From contig NZ_BNEB01000002.1 in the NCBI RefSeq assembly GCF_016860545.1, positions 124,001 through 188,000 of the forward strand: a stretch of DNA of 64,000 bases. The letters are read 5' to 3'. How positions within the stretch are numbered: the first letter of the stretch is position 1; each line of letters opens with the position of its first letter. The translations under genes were made by a program, and so were the position numbers. Under the pieces are notes generated by a model. It was given only the letters and a program-made list of their open reading frames with translations, was not told where the DNA came from and made no database searches. Below, piece after piece: positions 14,798 through 23,853 of the stretch. The stretch is from Streptomyces asoensis (GTDB taxonomy: Bacteria > Actinomycetota > Actinomycetes > Streptomycetales > Streptomycetaceae).

Positions 14798-15448
14798 ATG
14801 GAAGCCGTACCCCGCACCCTGCTCCGGGACCGCGCCTACGCGGCGATCCGGGACGCCATCGTCGCCGGGGACATCGCCCCCGGCGCGGTGGTGCGCGACG
14901 CCGATCTCGCCGAGCGGCTCGGGCTGTCGCGGGCGCCGGTACGCGAGGCGTTCGCCCGGCTCGTCGACGAAGGGCTGCTGGAGAGCAAGCCGCAGAGCTA
15001 CACCCGGGTGACCCCGGTCGTGGCCGCCGAGGTGCGGGACGCGGCCGCCGTGGTGGGCGCCATGCACGAGCTGGCGACCCGGACCGCGGTGCCCCGGCTG
15101 TTCGCGGCGGACGTCGAGGGGATGCGCGCGGCCAACGAGCGCTTCGCCGCCGCCGTCGCGGCCGGGGACGTGGACAGCGCCCTGCGGGCCGACGACGCGC
15201 TGCACGACGTGCTCGTCCGGGCCGCAGGGAACCGCGCGGCCGCGGCCACCATCGCGCGCTACACCCCCCTCATCAGGCGGCTGGAGCGACGGCGCTTCGG
15301 CGAGGGCGGTACCTGCCGTTCGGCCGGACTGCACGGCCGGCTGATCGACGCCTGCGCGGGCGGTGACGTGGACGAGGCGGTCCGTGTCACGGCGGAGATC
15401 TGGCGCACCCTCGCCGATCTGGCCGACCTCGCCGGCCCCGACGACTGA
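14798..15448 (+). CDS. GntR-family (FCD) regulator, probably of acdS
   Basis: 216 residues. The N-terminal GntR winged helix has RDRAYAAIRDAIVAGDIAPGAVVRDADLAERLGLSRAPVREAFARLVDEGLL. The all-helical FCD effector domain (about 85-205) has an H-x-L-x3-A pattern typical of metal/carboxylate pockets. The ATG has no Shine-Dalgarno, and a -10 box lies 8 nt upstream. The next gene is ACC deaminase, 36 bp downstream on the same strand, so this regulator most likely senses ACC or a related amino acid and controls both genes through the GAACTGA dyad. Confidence 0.88.
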   Translation: MEAVPRTLLRDRAYAAIRDAIVAGDIAPGAVVRDADLAERLGLSRAPVREAFARLVDEGLLESKPQSYTRVTPVVAAEVRDAAAVVGAMHELATRTAVPRLFAADVEGMRAANERFAAAVAAGDVDSALRADDALHDVLVRAAGNRAAAATIARYTPLIRRLERRRFGEGGTCRSAGLHGRLIDACAGGDVDEAVRVTAEIWRTLADLADLAGPDD

Positions 15449-15484
15449 CCTGCCTCCCCACCCACCGCTGCTCCAGGAGGTCCC

Positions 15485-16501
15485 ATGTCCCTCTCCTCGT
15501 ACGAGCGTTACCCCCTTCTCTTCGGCCCGTCGCCGGTCCACCCGCTGGAACGGCTCACCGCCCACCTCGGCGGAGCCGCCCTGTGGGCGAAGCGGGAGGA
15601 CTGCAACTCCGGTATCGCGTACGGCGGCAACAAGACCCGCAAGCTGGAGTACCTGGTCGCCGACGCGCTCGCGCAGGGCTGCGACACGCTCGTGTCGATC
15701 GGCGGGGTGCAGTCCAACCACACCCGCCAGGTCGCCGCCGTCGCGGCCCGCGCGGGACTGAAGTGCGTCCTCGTGCAGGAGAGTTGGGTGGAGTGGCCCG
15801 ACGCCGTGTACGACAAGGTGGGCAACATCCTCATCAGCCGGCTGGCCGGGGCCGATGTGCGACTGGTCCGGGCCGGGTTCGGCATCGGTTTCAAGGAGAG
15901 CTGGGAGCTGGCGCTGCGGGAGGTCGAGGAGTCCGGAGGGAAGCCCTACGCCATCCCGGCCGGAGCATCCGACCACCCGCTCGGCGGCCTCGGCTTCGCC
16001 GGCTGGGCGTACGAGGTCGCCGAGCAGGAGCGCGAGTCGGGCGAGTTCTTCGACACCGTGATCGTCTGTTCGGTGACCGGGTCGACCCAGGCCGGCATGG
16101 TCGCCGGGTTCGCCGCGCTGGAGGAGGCGGGCGGGCGCCCCCGGCGCGTCATCGGCATCGACGCCTCGGCCGAACCGGCGAGGACCCGCGAGCAGATCGC
16201 CCGCATCGCGCACCGCACCGGGCGGCTCATCGGGGTCAAGCGCGAGCTGACCGTCGAGGACGTCGAGCTGGACGAGCGCTACCACGCCGGTGTCTACGGC
16301 GTCCCCGACGGGACGACCCTGGAGGCGATGCGGCTCGCCGCACGGACCGAGGGCATGGTCACGGACCCCGTCTACGAGGGGAAGTCGATGGCCGGGATGG
16401 TCGACCTGGTCGCGCGCGGCGAGATCGGCCGCGACTCCACCGTGCTGTACGCCCACCTGGGCGGTCAGCCCGCCCTGAACGCCTACAGCGCCCTCTTCTG
16501 A
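15485..16501 (+). CDS. acdS: 1-aminocyclopropane-1-carboxylate (ACC) deaminase
   Basis: 338 residues, exact family length. A PLP fold type II enzyme that splits ACC to 2-oxobutyrate and ammonia. The PLP lysine is K50 in [29 protein letters not shown] holds the nucleophile/substrate Ser. [13 protein letters not shown] near residue 290 and [14 protein letters not shown] carry the residues that distinguish true ACC deaminases from D-cysteine desulfhydrases (Glu after the Tyr, Leu in YAHLGG). In soil bacteria the enzyme lowers plant ethylene by removing its precursor, which fits the pectin-degrading genes elsewhere in the window. RBS is CAGGAGG. Confidence 0.92.
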   Translation: MSLSSYERYPLLFGPSPVHPLERLTAHLGGAALWAKREDCNSGIAYGGNKTRKLEYLVADALAQGCDTLVSIGGVQSNHTRQVAAVAARAGLKCVLVQESWVEWPDAVYDKVGNILISRLAGADVRLVRAGFGIGFKESWELALREVEESGGKPYAIPAGASDHPLGGLGFAGWAYEVAEQERESGEFFDTVIVCSVTGSTQAGMVAGFAALEEAGGRPRRVIGIDASAEPARTREQIARIAHRTGRLIGVKRELTVEDVELDERYHAGVYGVPDGTTLEAMRLAARTEGMVTDPVYEGKSMAGMVDLVARGEIGRDSTVLYAHLGGQPALNAYSALF

Positions 16502-16529
16502 CCCCACCCCGCCGGCCGCCCCCACGTGG

Positions 16530-16562
16530 ACACGGGGTACTCCCTGTCTGGTGTCCCCGTGT
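16530..16562 (+). terminator. Possible terminator after acdS
   Basis: ACACGGGG (16530-16537) pairs with CCCCGTGT (16555-16562) across a 17-nt loop that has additional weak pairing. There is no T-run. Confidence 0.45.
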
Positions 16563-16700
16563 GATGTGGTGGAACATGCGGGCAGCACGGCATGACCCAT
16601 GCCGGGGGTCGCGCAGAGACGAGCAGAGTGATCGGGGACTGTCTCCGTCCGGCGCCCGCCAAAATACGGAGAGAGTCCCCGGTTTGCGAGGAGTTACTGG

Positions 16701-17273
16701 ATGACGCAGGTCAGACCCATGCGCGCGGACGCTCGCCGCAACTACGAGCGCTTGCTGAAGGTGGCGGCGGAGGCCTTCGCCGAGCATGGGGAGGGCGCCT
16801 CCCTCGACGACATCGCCAAGCGGGCGGGCGTCGGGTCCGGCACGCTGTACCGGCACTTCCCGACCCGGCAGGCCCTGCTGGAGGCGGCCTACGTCGACCG
16901 GATCGAGGCGCTGGCCGCACGGGCCGACGAGCTCGGCGCACGCTTGCCGCCGGGCGAGGCGCTCCAGGAGTGGCTCGACGAGCTGTGCGTCGGCACGATC
17001 CAGGTCCGCGGCATGAAGTCCCTGCTGGGGTCCGCCGTAACGGACGGCAGCGCGGTCGCGGTCACGGCGTGCAGCACGCACCTGAAGGGGGCGGCGGCCC
17101 GTCTGGTGGCGGCGGCGCAGCGCGCGGGCGCCCTGCGGGCGGACGTCGAAGCGATCGACGTGCTGCGCCTCGCGCACGGGGTGGCGACGGCGTCGGAGCT
17201 CGCGAAGGGGGACGGCGACGCCATCCGCCGGTACGTGTCCCTGCTGACCGAGGGCCTGCGCCCCCGGAGGTGA
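16701..17273 (+). CDS. TetR-family regulator
   Basis: 190 residues. The N-terminal helix-turn-helix (RNYERLLKVAAEAFAEHGEGASLDDIAKRAGVGSGTLYRHFPTRQALLEA) is textbook TetR. The ligand domain resembles the SbtR/TetR_C_33-type C-terminus (LLTEGLRPRR at the end). The ATG at 16701 has GAGGAG at good spacing; ATG 16719 is an alternative. The neighbours are acdS upstream and a converging TerD gene, so its target is probably elsewhere or is itself. Confidence 0.85.
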   Translation: MTQVRPMRADARRNYERLLKVAAEAFAEHGEGASLDDIAKRAGVGSGTLYRHFPTRQALLEAAYVDRIEALAARADELGARLPPGEALQEWLDELCVGTIQVRGMKSLLGSAVTDGSAVAVTACSTHLKGAAARLVAAAQRAGALRADVEAIDVLRLAHGVATASELAKGDGDAIRRYVSLLTEGLRPRR

Positions 17274-17322
17274 CGGCGACGGGCGCCCCCGTGACGGCGG
17301 GCGCCCCTGGCCGCACGGCCGG

Positions 17323-18531
17323 CTACAGCGCCTCGGCCCCCGGCTTCACCATGTTCCGCACGGTGCGGGCCTTCACGAAACTGCCCATGGCCGTCATCTC
17401 CCACTCGCCGGAGTACTGCCGGATCAGCTTCGCCATCAGCACGCCCGTCTGCGGTTCGGCGCCGGTGAGGTCGAAGCGCACGAGCTCCTCGCCGCTCGAC
17501 GCGTCCAGGAGGCGGCAGTAGGCCTTGGCGACCTCCGTGAACTTCTGGCCGGAGAAGGAGTTCACCGTGAAGACCAGTCCGGTCACCTCCTGGGGGAGGC
17601 GGCCGAGGTCGACGACGATCACCTCGTCGTCACCGCCGCCCTCGCCGGTGAGGTTGTCGCCCGAGTGCTTGATCGCGCCGTTGAGGATGGACAGCTTGCC
17701 GAAGTAGCAGCTGTCGAGGTGGTTGCGCTGGGGGCCGTAGGCGATGACCGAGGCGTCCAGGTCGATGTCCTTGCCGCGGAACGCGGGCTCCCAGCCCAGG
17801 CCCATCTTGACCTGCGCGAGCAGTGGACGGCCGCCCTTGACGAGGGAGACGGTCTGGTTCTTCTGGAGGCTGACCCGGCCCTTGTCCAGGTTGATCTTGC
17901 CCGTGCCCGTGGCCGCGGGCGGGGCGGGCGGTGCGGCCGGCATCGGCGGGGCCGCCGGCGCCGTCGGGCTCTGCGCGAACGGGGCGGGCGGCGGCGGAGC
18001 GGCCTGCTGCGGGGCGGCGGCGGGCGCCGGCTCCTCCACCGTGACACCGAAGTCGGTGGCGATGCCGGCCAGCCCGTCGGCGTAGCCCTGGCCGACCGCG
18101 CGGGCCTTCCACGCGCCGTTGCGCAGGTAGATCTCCACGACGACCAGCGCCGTCTCCGTACCGAGCCGCGGGGGCGTGAAGGTGGCCAGCACGCTGTTGT
18201 CGTCCGCGCCGCGGATCGTCGCCGTGGGTTCGACGCCCTGGAACGTCTGCCCCGCCCCGTCCGGGCTGGCGGTGACGACGATCTTCTCGATGCCCGGCGG
18301 GAGCGCCGACGTGTCGACGGTGATCGCGTCCGGTGCCGTGCCGCCGCCGGAACGGTAGGTCACGCCGGGGCCGCTGGGCTGGTTGTAGAAGATGAAGTCG
18401 TCGTCCGAGCGCACCTTGCCGTCGGCGGTGAGCAGCAGGCCCGACACGTCGAGCCGCACCGGGGCGGCGACGTCCACCGTCACGCGCGCGGTGGGGAGAG
18501 GGATGTTCGAGCCGGGGGTCATAGCGGTCAT
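17323..18531 (-). CDS. Two-domain TerD-family stress protein
   Basis: 402 residues. It holds two TerD (stress-response/calcium-binding) domains. The first (about 1-175) has LLLTADGKVRSDDDFIFYNQPSGPGVTY; the second (about 225-400) has DLDASVIAYG and the aspartate cluster GGGDDEVIVVDLGRLP. A 50-residue Ala/Pro linker joins them. Such proteins bind Ca2+ and belong to the Ter systems linked to tellurite and envelope stress. Here it stands alone without TerB/TerC genes. Start 18531 or 18522 (two ATGs three codons apart); neither has a clear RBS. Confidence 0.88.
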   Translation of the reverse strand: MTAMTPGSNIPLPTARVTVDVAAPVRLDVSGLLLTADGKVRSDDDFIFYNQPSGPGVTYRSGGGTAPDAITVDTSALPPGIEKIVVTASPDGAGQTFQGVEPTATIRGADDNSVLATFTPPRLGTETALVVVEIYLRNGAWKARAVGQGYADGLAGIATDFGVTVEEPAPAAAPQQAAPPPPAPFAQSPTAPAAPPMPAAPPAPPAATGTGKINLDKGRVSLQKNQTVSLVKGGRPLLAQVKMGLGWEPAFRGKDIDLDASVIAYGPQRNHLDSCYFGKLSILNGAIKHSGDNLTGEGGGDDEVIVVDLGRLPQEVTGLVFTVNSFSGQKFTEVAKAYCRLLDASSGEELVRFDLTGAEPQTGVLMAKLIRQYSGEWEMTAMGSFVKARTVRNMVKPGAEAL

Positions 18532-18569
18532 GCCGGGTGAACGAGCGAGACCACTTTGCCGTTCCCTTA

Positions 18570-18591
18570 CCCGGACCCGAACGGGTCCGGG
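18570..18591 (-). terminator. Hairpin after the sugar-alcohol operon
   Basis: CCCGGACCC (18570-18578) pairs with GGGTCCGGG (18583-18591) across GAAC. It sits between the end of the dehydrogenase gene (18627) and the TerD start and has no U-tract. Confidence 0.65.
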
Positions 18592-18626
18592 CCGGGATCC
18601 CACGGGCTCGTCGTGACGTTCCGGCC

Positions 18627-19616
18627 CTACGGAACCACGACGATCTTGCGGCCGACGCCCGCCGCGAACTGCTCCAGCGCCCGCGGGTACTCCTCCAGGG
18701 GCACCCGGTCGCTGATGAAGACCTCCGGGTCCAGCACCCCGTTCGCGAAGAGCTCGGCGGCCCGCTCGAAGCTGTGCAGGACGGCCATCGAACCGGTGAT
18801 GGTGATCTCCTGGTTGTAGATGCGGTACGGGTCGACGGTGACCCGGGCCGCGTAGTCGGCGACGCCGAACTGGAGGAACGTGCCCGCCTTCGCCACCCGG
18901 CCCAGACCGTCCTGGATGGCCGCCGCGTTGCCGGTCGCGTCCACCACCACGTCCCAGCCGCCCGGCCGCTCCAGCTCGTCCGCGTCGGCCGCCGCCCCGG
19001 AGACACCGAGCCGGCGGGCCGTCTCCAGCCGGGCCGGGTTGAGGTCGACCACGTCCACGCTCGCCGCTCCCGTGCGCTTGGCGAGCTCCAGCATCATCAG
19101 CCCCATCGTCCCGGAGCCGTAGACCAGCACATGGGCGCCCAGCCGCGAGCGCAGCACGTCGTAGCCGCGCACCGCGCAGGACAGCGGCTCGATCAGGGCC
19201 GCGTCCTGGGTGCGGACGTGCTCGGGCAGCCGCACACAGTTCGCCACCGGCGCCACCGCGTACCGCGCCGCGCCGCCCGCCGTGGTCACGCCGATCGCGG
19301 CCCACCGCTCGCAGAGGTTGTTGTGGCCGGTGCGGCAGTAGCGGCACTCGTGGCAGTACAGGGACGGGTCCACCGCCACCCGGTCGCCCACCGACACCTC
19401 GGTGACCTGGGTGCCGACCCCCACGACCGCGCCCGCGAACTCGTGCCCGGGCACGATGGGCAGCTTCGGCGCGAACTCGCCCTGGAGGATGTGCAGATCG
19501 GTCCCGCACAGTCCGCAGGCGGCGACCTCCACGACCACCTCGCGCGGACCCGGCGTCGGGTCGGGGACCTCGGTGACGACGGCACGGCCCACGGACTCGA
19601 TGACGGCGGCCTTCAT
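18627..19616 (-). CDS. Zinc-dependent medium-chain dehydrogenase (polyol type)
   Basis: 329 residues, MDR superfamily. Catalytic zinc ligands appear as CGLCGTDLH and GHEFAG; the structural zinc cysteines are in CHECRYCRTGHNNLCER. The NAD-binding motif is VYGSGTMGLMM near residue 167. The sequence resembles sorbitol/threonine-type dehydrogenases. It is the last gene of a DeoR-ABC operon and overlaps the upstream permease by ATGA, so it most likely oxidises the imported sugar alcohol (sorbitol, mannitol or similar) to a ketose. The exact substrate is not readable. Confidence 0.88.
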   Translation of the reverse strand: MKAAVIESVGRAVVTEVPDPTPGPREVVVEVAACGLCGTDLHILQGEFAPKLPIVPGHEFAGAVVGVGTQVTEVSVGDRVAVDPSLYCHECRYCRTGHNNLCERWAAIGVTTAGGAARYAVAPVANCVRLPEHVRTQDAALIEPLSCAVRGYDVLRSRLGAHVLVYGSGTMGLMMLELAKRTGAASVDVVDLNPARLETARRLGVSGAAADADELERPGGWDVVVDATGNAAAIQDGLGRVAKAGTFLQFGVADYAARVTVDPYRIYNQEITITGSMAVLHSFERAAELFANGVLDPEVFISDRVPLEEYPRALEQFAAGVGRKIVVVP

Positions 19617-20437
19617 TTGACGGCTCCCAAGGACAGGCCCTGGACCAGTTTGTCCTGGGCGGCGAACCCCGCGGCGAGCACCGGCAGGGAGACGACGAGC
19701 GACGCGGCGCACACCTTCGCCAGGAACAGGCCCTGGCTGGTGATGAAGCCGGTCAGGAAGACCGGGGCGGTCTCGGCGACCACGCCCGTGAGCACCCGCG
19801 CGAAGAGCAGTTCGTTCCAGCTGAAGATGAAGCAGATCAGCGCCGTCGCGGCGATGCCGGGCAGGGCGACCGGGGCGACCACGCGCGCGAGGATCGTCGG
19901 CAGCCGTGCCCCGTCCACGCGCGCCGCCTCGATGATCGCCACCGGCACCTCGGCGAGGAACGACTGCATCATCCACACCGCGATCGGCAGGTTCATGGAG
20001 GTGTAGAGGATGACGAGCAGCCAGATGTTGTCGAGCATCCCGGCGTTCTTGGCGAACAGGTAGATCGGCAGCAGGCCGGCCACGACGGGCAGCATCTTGG
20101 TGGACAGGAAGAAGAACAGGACGTCCGTCCACTTGCGCACTGGCCGGATCGACAGCGCGTAGGCCGCCGGGAGGGCGAGGAGCAGGACGAACAGGGTCGA
20201 CGCCACCGACGCGACGGCCGAGTTGACCAGCGCGGGCCAGGGGCTCGCGCCGCCGCCGGTGCCGAAGAACTCGCGGTAGCCGTCCAGGGTGAGCGGCGCG
20301 GTGAAGGAGGGCGGGTTGGTCGCCGCGTCCTGTTCCGAGTGGAAGGACGTCAGGGCCATCCAGGCGACCGGCAGGAAGAACACGATGCCGCTCACCCACG
20401 CCAGCAGCCCCAGGCCGCCTCTGCGTACGGCGTTCAT
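19613..20437 (-). CDS. Sugar ABC transporter permease (MalG type)
   Basis: 274 residues, six membrane helices. The EAA loop EAARVDGARLPTILARVVAPVALPGI contacts the ATPase, and the C-terminus is short (QGLSLGAVK), as in MalG-like permeases. It overlaps both neighbours by ATGA. No ATP-binding subunit is encoded nearby; in streptomycetes the shared ATPase MsiK often serves such importers, which is an inference here. Confidence 0.9.
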   Translation of the reverse strand: MNAVRRGGLGLLAWVSGIVFFLPVAWMALTSFHSEQDAATNPPSFTAPLTLDGYREFFGTGGGASPWPALVNSAVASVASTLFVLLLALPAAYALSIRPVRKWTDVLFFFLSTKMLPVVAGLLPIYLFAKNAGMLDNIWLLVILYTSMNLPIAVWMMQSFLAEVPVAIIEAARVDGARLPTILARVVAPVALPGIAATALICFIFSWNELLFARVLTGVVAETAPVFLTGFITSQGLFLAKVCAASLVVSLPVLAAGFAAQDKLVQGLSLGAVK

Positions 20438-21372
20438 GGGCGGGACACCTCCTCGCGGAACAGGGACGACACGACCCGCAGGGCGAAGGTCGCGATGACG
20501 ATCGAGCCGATGACCACCAGGACGCCGGCGGCCGACGCGAGGCCGTTCTCGTGGGCCTGGTAGAAGCTCTGGTAGACGGTGTAGGGGAGGTTCGCGGTGC
20601 CGAGCCCGCCCGAGGTGATGGTGAAGACCGCGTCGAAGTTCTGGACGATGTAGACCGAGCCGAGCAGGGCGCCCAGCTCCAGGTAGCGGCGCAGGTGCGG
20701 GAGCGTCAGATGGCGGAAGATCTGCCAGTCGCTCGCGCCGTCCACCCGGGCCGCCTCGATCTGCTGCTGGTCCCGGCTCTGGAGGCCGGCCAGCAGGATC
20801 AGCATCATGAACGGCGTCCACTGCCAGACCAGGGAGGCCTCCACGGCGAGCAGCGGGGTGTCCGAGATCCAGTCCGGCTGGGGCCCGCCCACGTAGTGCA
20901 ACAGCCCGTTGAGCAGGCCGTATTCAGGGTTGTAGAGCACGTGTTTCCAGAGCAGGGCGGCGGCCACCGGGACGACCAGGAAGGGCGCGATCAGCAGGGT
21001 GCGGACCACGCCCCTGCCCCGGAACCGCCGGTCCAGGAGCAGGGCAAGGGCCAGCCCGAGCACCAGGCTGACCAGCACCACGGTCGCCGTCAGCAGGACG
21101 GTCGTCCACACGGAGTGGCGCAGGTCCGCGTCGGTCAGGACCTGGTGGTAGTTGTCGAACCCGGTGAAGCGGCGGGCCTTGGGGTAGAGGGCGTTCCAGT
21201 CGAAGAAGGAGATCACCACCGTCGCCACGAACGGCAGCTGGGTGACCACGATCATGAAGACCAGGGCGGGGAGCAGGGGCGCCCGGGTCGCCCAGGCGCG
21301 CAGGCGGGGGGACGGCGTGCGCGGGGCCTGTGCGGAGGGTGCGGCCACGGGGGCCGTGGTCGTCGCGGTCAT
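20434..21372 (-). CDS. Sugar ABC transporter permease (MalF type)
   Basis: 312 residues. A cytoplasmic Ala/Pro/Thr-rich N-terminus of about 30 residues precedes six helices. EAA loop: EAARVDGASDWQIFRHLTLPHLRRYLELG. It forms the heterodimeric channel with the MalG-type partner, with ATGA overlaps to both that gene and the binding-protein gene. Confidence 0.9.
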   Translation of the reverse strand: MTATTTAPVAAPSAQAPRTPSPRLRAWATRAPLLPALVFMIVVTQLPFVATVVISFFDWNALYPKARRFTGFDNYHQVLTDADLRHSVWTTVLLTATVVLVSLVLGLALALLLDRRFRGRGVVRTLLIAPFLVVPVAAALLWKHVLYNPEYGLLNGLLHYVGGPQPDWISDTPLLAVEASLVWQWTPFMMLILLAGLQSRDQQQIEAARVDGASDWQIFRHLTLPHLRRYLELGALLGSVYIVQNFDAVFTITSGGLGTANLPYTVYQSFYQAHENGLASAAGVLVVIGSIVIATFALRVVSSLFREEVSRP

Positions 21373-22739
21373 CGTCCCTCGTACTCCTCGGAGATCCGTT
21401 CGGCGAGCGCCTGCGACTTCTTCAGGGCCGACCCGACGGACTGGCGTCCGGCGATGGCCGCGCTGATCTCCTGGGAGACCTTGGTGCCGAGGTCGGTGAA
21501 CTCGGGGATGCCGACGAACTGGATGCCGGGCGCGGGGCGCGGCTGCGTTCCCGGATCGTTGGGCTTCGCCGCCTCGATGGCCCGCTTCGTCATGTCCTGG
21601 AAGGCGGAGGCCTCCTCGCGGTAGGCCGCGTTCTCGTAGGTGGACGCCCGTTTGCCGGCCGGGACGTTCGACCAGCCGGCCTTCTCGCCGACCAGCTGCT
21701 CGTACTCCTTGCCCGAGGCCCAGGAGACGAACTTCCAGGCCTTGTCGGCGTTGCGGGAGGCCTTCTGGATGCCCCAGGCCCAGGTGTAGAGCCAGCCGGA
21801 GGAAGCGGTCTTCTCGACGGGGGCCGGGGTGTAGCCGACCTTGCCCTTGACCGGTGACTTGTCCGCCTCCAGCGAGCCGGCCGCGGAGGTGGCGTCGTAC
21901 CACATGGCGACCTTGCCCTGGGTCATGTTGTTGAGGCACTCGGCGAACCCGGACTGCGCGGCGCCGGACTCGCCGTGTTCGCGGACCAGGCCGACGTAGA
22001 ACCTGGTCGCCTCCTCGAAGGCGGGCGAGTCGAGCCGCGCCTTCCAGTCCTTGTCGAACCAGGTGCCGCCGAAGGTGTTCACCACGGTCGTCAGCGGCGC
22101 CATCACCTCGCCCCAGCCGGGCAGTCCGCGCAGGCAGATGCCCTTCATGCCGGGCTCGGCGCCGTCGGTCCTGGCCGCGAGGTCGGCCACCTGCCGCCAG
22201 GTGGGACGGGCGGGCATCGTCAGGCCCTTCGCGGCGAACACGTCCTTGCGGTACATCAGGAAGGACGACTCGCCGTAGAAGGGCTGGCCGTAGAGCTTTC
22301 CGTCGTCCCCGGTGAGCGACTCGCGCATCGGCGTCAGGACGTCGCGCTCGTCGTAGGCGGGGTCCGCCGCCACGTACGAGTCCATGGCGTGCAGCCAGCC
22401 GTTGCGGGCGTAGATGGGTATCTCGTAGTTCGACAGGGTCGCCACGTCGTACTGGCCCGCCTGGTTGGCGAAGTCCTGGCTGATCTTGTCGCGGACGTCG
22501 TTCTCCGGCAGCAGGGTGAAACTGACCTTGATGCCGGTCTCCGCGGTGAAGTGGTCGGCGGTGAGCTTCTGCAACTCGGCCATCTGGGGGTTGTTGACCA
22601 TGAGGACGTTGAGGGAGTCGCCGCCGGAACCCGCCCCGCCGGCTCCGGCCCAGCAGCCGGAGAGCAGCGGGGCGAGCAGCGTCCCTGCGGCGACCGCGGC
22701 GAGTGTGGCTCGCGGCCTCCGTCGGCTCGGGGTGCGCAT
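21369..22739 (-). CDS. Extracellular solute-binding lipoprotein (polyol/sugar type)
   Basis: 456 residues. The N-terminus has basic residues, a hydrophobic stretch and a lipobox LLSGC (lipidated Cys near residue 29). The mature part is a cluster D/family 1 binding protein with SLNVLMVNNPQMAEL, YGQPFYGESSFLMYRKDVF and a long Trp-rich C-lobe, closest in pattern to sorbitol/mannitol-binding proteins. It is the first transport gene after the DeoR regulator (80-bp gap with AGGAG RBS) and heads the chain of ATGA-coupled genes. Confidence 0.9.
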   Translation of the reverse strand: MRTPSRRRPRATLAAVAAGTLLAPLLSGCWAGAGGAGSGGDSLNVLMVNNPQMAELQKLTADHFTAETGIKVSFTLLPENDVRDKISQDFANQAGQYDVATLSNYEIPIYARNGWLHAMDSYVAADPAYDERDVLTPMRESLTGDDGKLYGQPFYGESSFLMYRKDVFAAKGLTMPARPTWRQVADLAARTDGAEPGMKGICLRGLPGWGEVMAPLTTVVNTFGGTWFDKDWKARLDSPAFEEATRFYVGLVREHGESGAAQSGFAECLNNMTQGKVAMWYDATSAAGSLEADKSPVKGKVGYTPAPVEKTASSGWLYTWAWGIQKASRNADKAWKFVSWASGKEYEQLVGEKAGWSNVPAGKRASTYENAAYREEASAFQDMTKRAIEAAKPNDPGTQPRPAPGIQFVGIPEFTDLGTKVSQEISAAIAGRQSVGSALKKSQALAERISEEYEGR

Positions 22740-22819
22740 GGATCGCTCCTGGACATAGTGGGATCTATCGGGTGTCCCGAGGCGTGGCGGTGCCCTCGGG
22801 GGGAGGGTGGTCCGGGGCT

Positions 22820-23590
22820 TCAGACCCTGATGACCTGGGGCCCCAGCAGTGAGTAGCGGTGGGCCTCGGCCGTCGGCAGGAGCGTGCTCGTCACGATCGC
22901 CTCCAGCGCGCCCACCTCGGCGAACCGGCAGAAGCTGACCGCCCCGAACTTGGAGTGCACGCCGGTGAAGACCACCCTGCGGGCGGCCCGCACGGCCTGG
23001 GTCTTGACCTCGCCGACGGCCGGGTCGGGCGTGGTCAGGCCGTGTTCGCGGGAGATGCCGTTGGCGCCGAGGTAGGCGAGGTCGACGACGAAGCCGGCCA
23101 GCATCTTCGTCGTCCAGTGGTCGACGGTGGCCAGCGTGCCCGGGCGGACCCGGCCGCCGAGCAGCAGCACGGACATGTTGTCGGTCCCGGCGAGCGCGCC
23201 CGCGACCGGCAGGGAGGCGGTGACCACGGTCAGCGGCCGGTCCCGGGGCAGCGCCTCGGCGATGAGCTGCGGGGTGAAGCCCTCGTCGACGAAGACGGTC
23301 TCGGCGTCCGCGAGCAGGGCGGCGGCCGCGGCGGCGATCCGGCGCTTCTCGGGCACGTGGCTGGTGGCGCGGAAGGCCAGGGTCGTCTCGAAGCCGGCGC
23401 TCTCCACGGGGTAGGCGCCGCCGTGCGTACGGCGCACCAGGCCGTGGTCCTCCAGGGCGCGCAGATCCCTGCGCACGGTCTCGCGGGCCACGCCGAGTTC
23501 GGCGGCGAGCGCGGCGACGTCGACCGAGCCGGTGGCCCGCGCGGTGCGCACGATCTCGCGCTGGCGCTCCTCCGCCGTCCTCGGGGTCAT
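22820..23590 (-). CDS. DeoR-family sugar regulator
   Basis: 256 residues. The N-terminal DeoR winged helix has ERQREIVRTARATGSVDVAALAAELGVARETVRRDLRALEDHGLVRRTHGGA. The C-terminal DeoRC sugar-phosphate sensor has VFVDEGFTPQLIAEAL and LGANGIS. It heads the operon followed by the binding protein, two permeases and the dehydrogenase, and should sense a phosphorylated intermediate of the imported polyol. Confidence 0.9.
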   Translation of the reverse strand: MTPRTAEERQREIVRTARATGSVDVAALAAELGVARETVRRDLRALEDHGLVRRTHGGAYPVESAGFETTLAFRATSHVPEKRRIAAAAAALLADAETVFVDEGFTPQLIAEALPRDRPLTVVTASLPVAGALAGTDNMSVLLLGGRVRPGTLATVDHWTTKMLAGFVVDLAYLGANGISREHGLTTPDPAVGEVKTQAVRAARRVVFTGVHSKFGAVSFCRFAEVGALEAIVTSTLLPTAEAHRYSLLGPQVIRV

Positions 23591-23800
23591 GCCGTCACCT
23601 CGCTCTCCCGCCGTGCTGCCCGTTCGGGCCCGGATCGGCCCATGGGGAGAGTTCTACAGCGGGTGCGCGGCACTGACCAGGCCTGTTGCGGGCCCGATGG
23701 TGCCCGGGTGCGCCCGTTCGCGGCGGGGGCTGCCCGGCGCGGACCTGCGGGGCAGCCGGGTGCCGGGTGGGATCGGGCAGGGCGGCTGCCCGTATGTGCC

Positions 23801-23831
23801 GGCGGGCGGGCCCGTTCGGTGCCCGCCCGCC
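23801..23831 (-). terminator. Terminator of the uronate dehydrogenase gene
   Basis: A perfect 11-bp stem, GGCGGGCGGGC (23801-23811) with GCCCGCCCGCC (23821-23831), lies 23 bp beyond the minus-strand stop at 23854. The rest of the 23591-23850 gap is GC-rich with no gene. Confidence 0.7.
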
Positions 23832-23853
23832 GTCCGCACGGTCCGCCCCGCGG

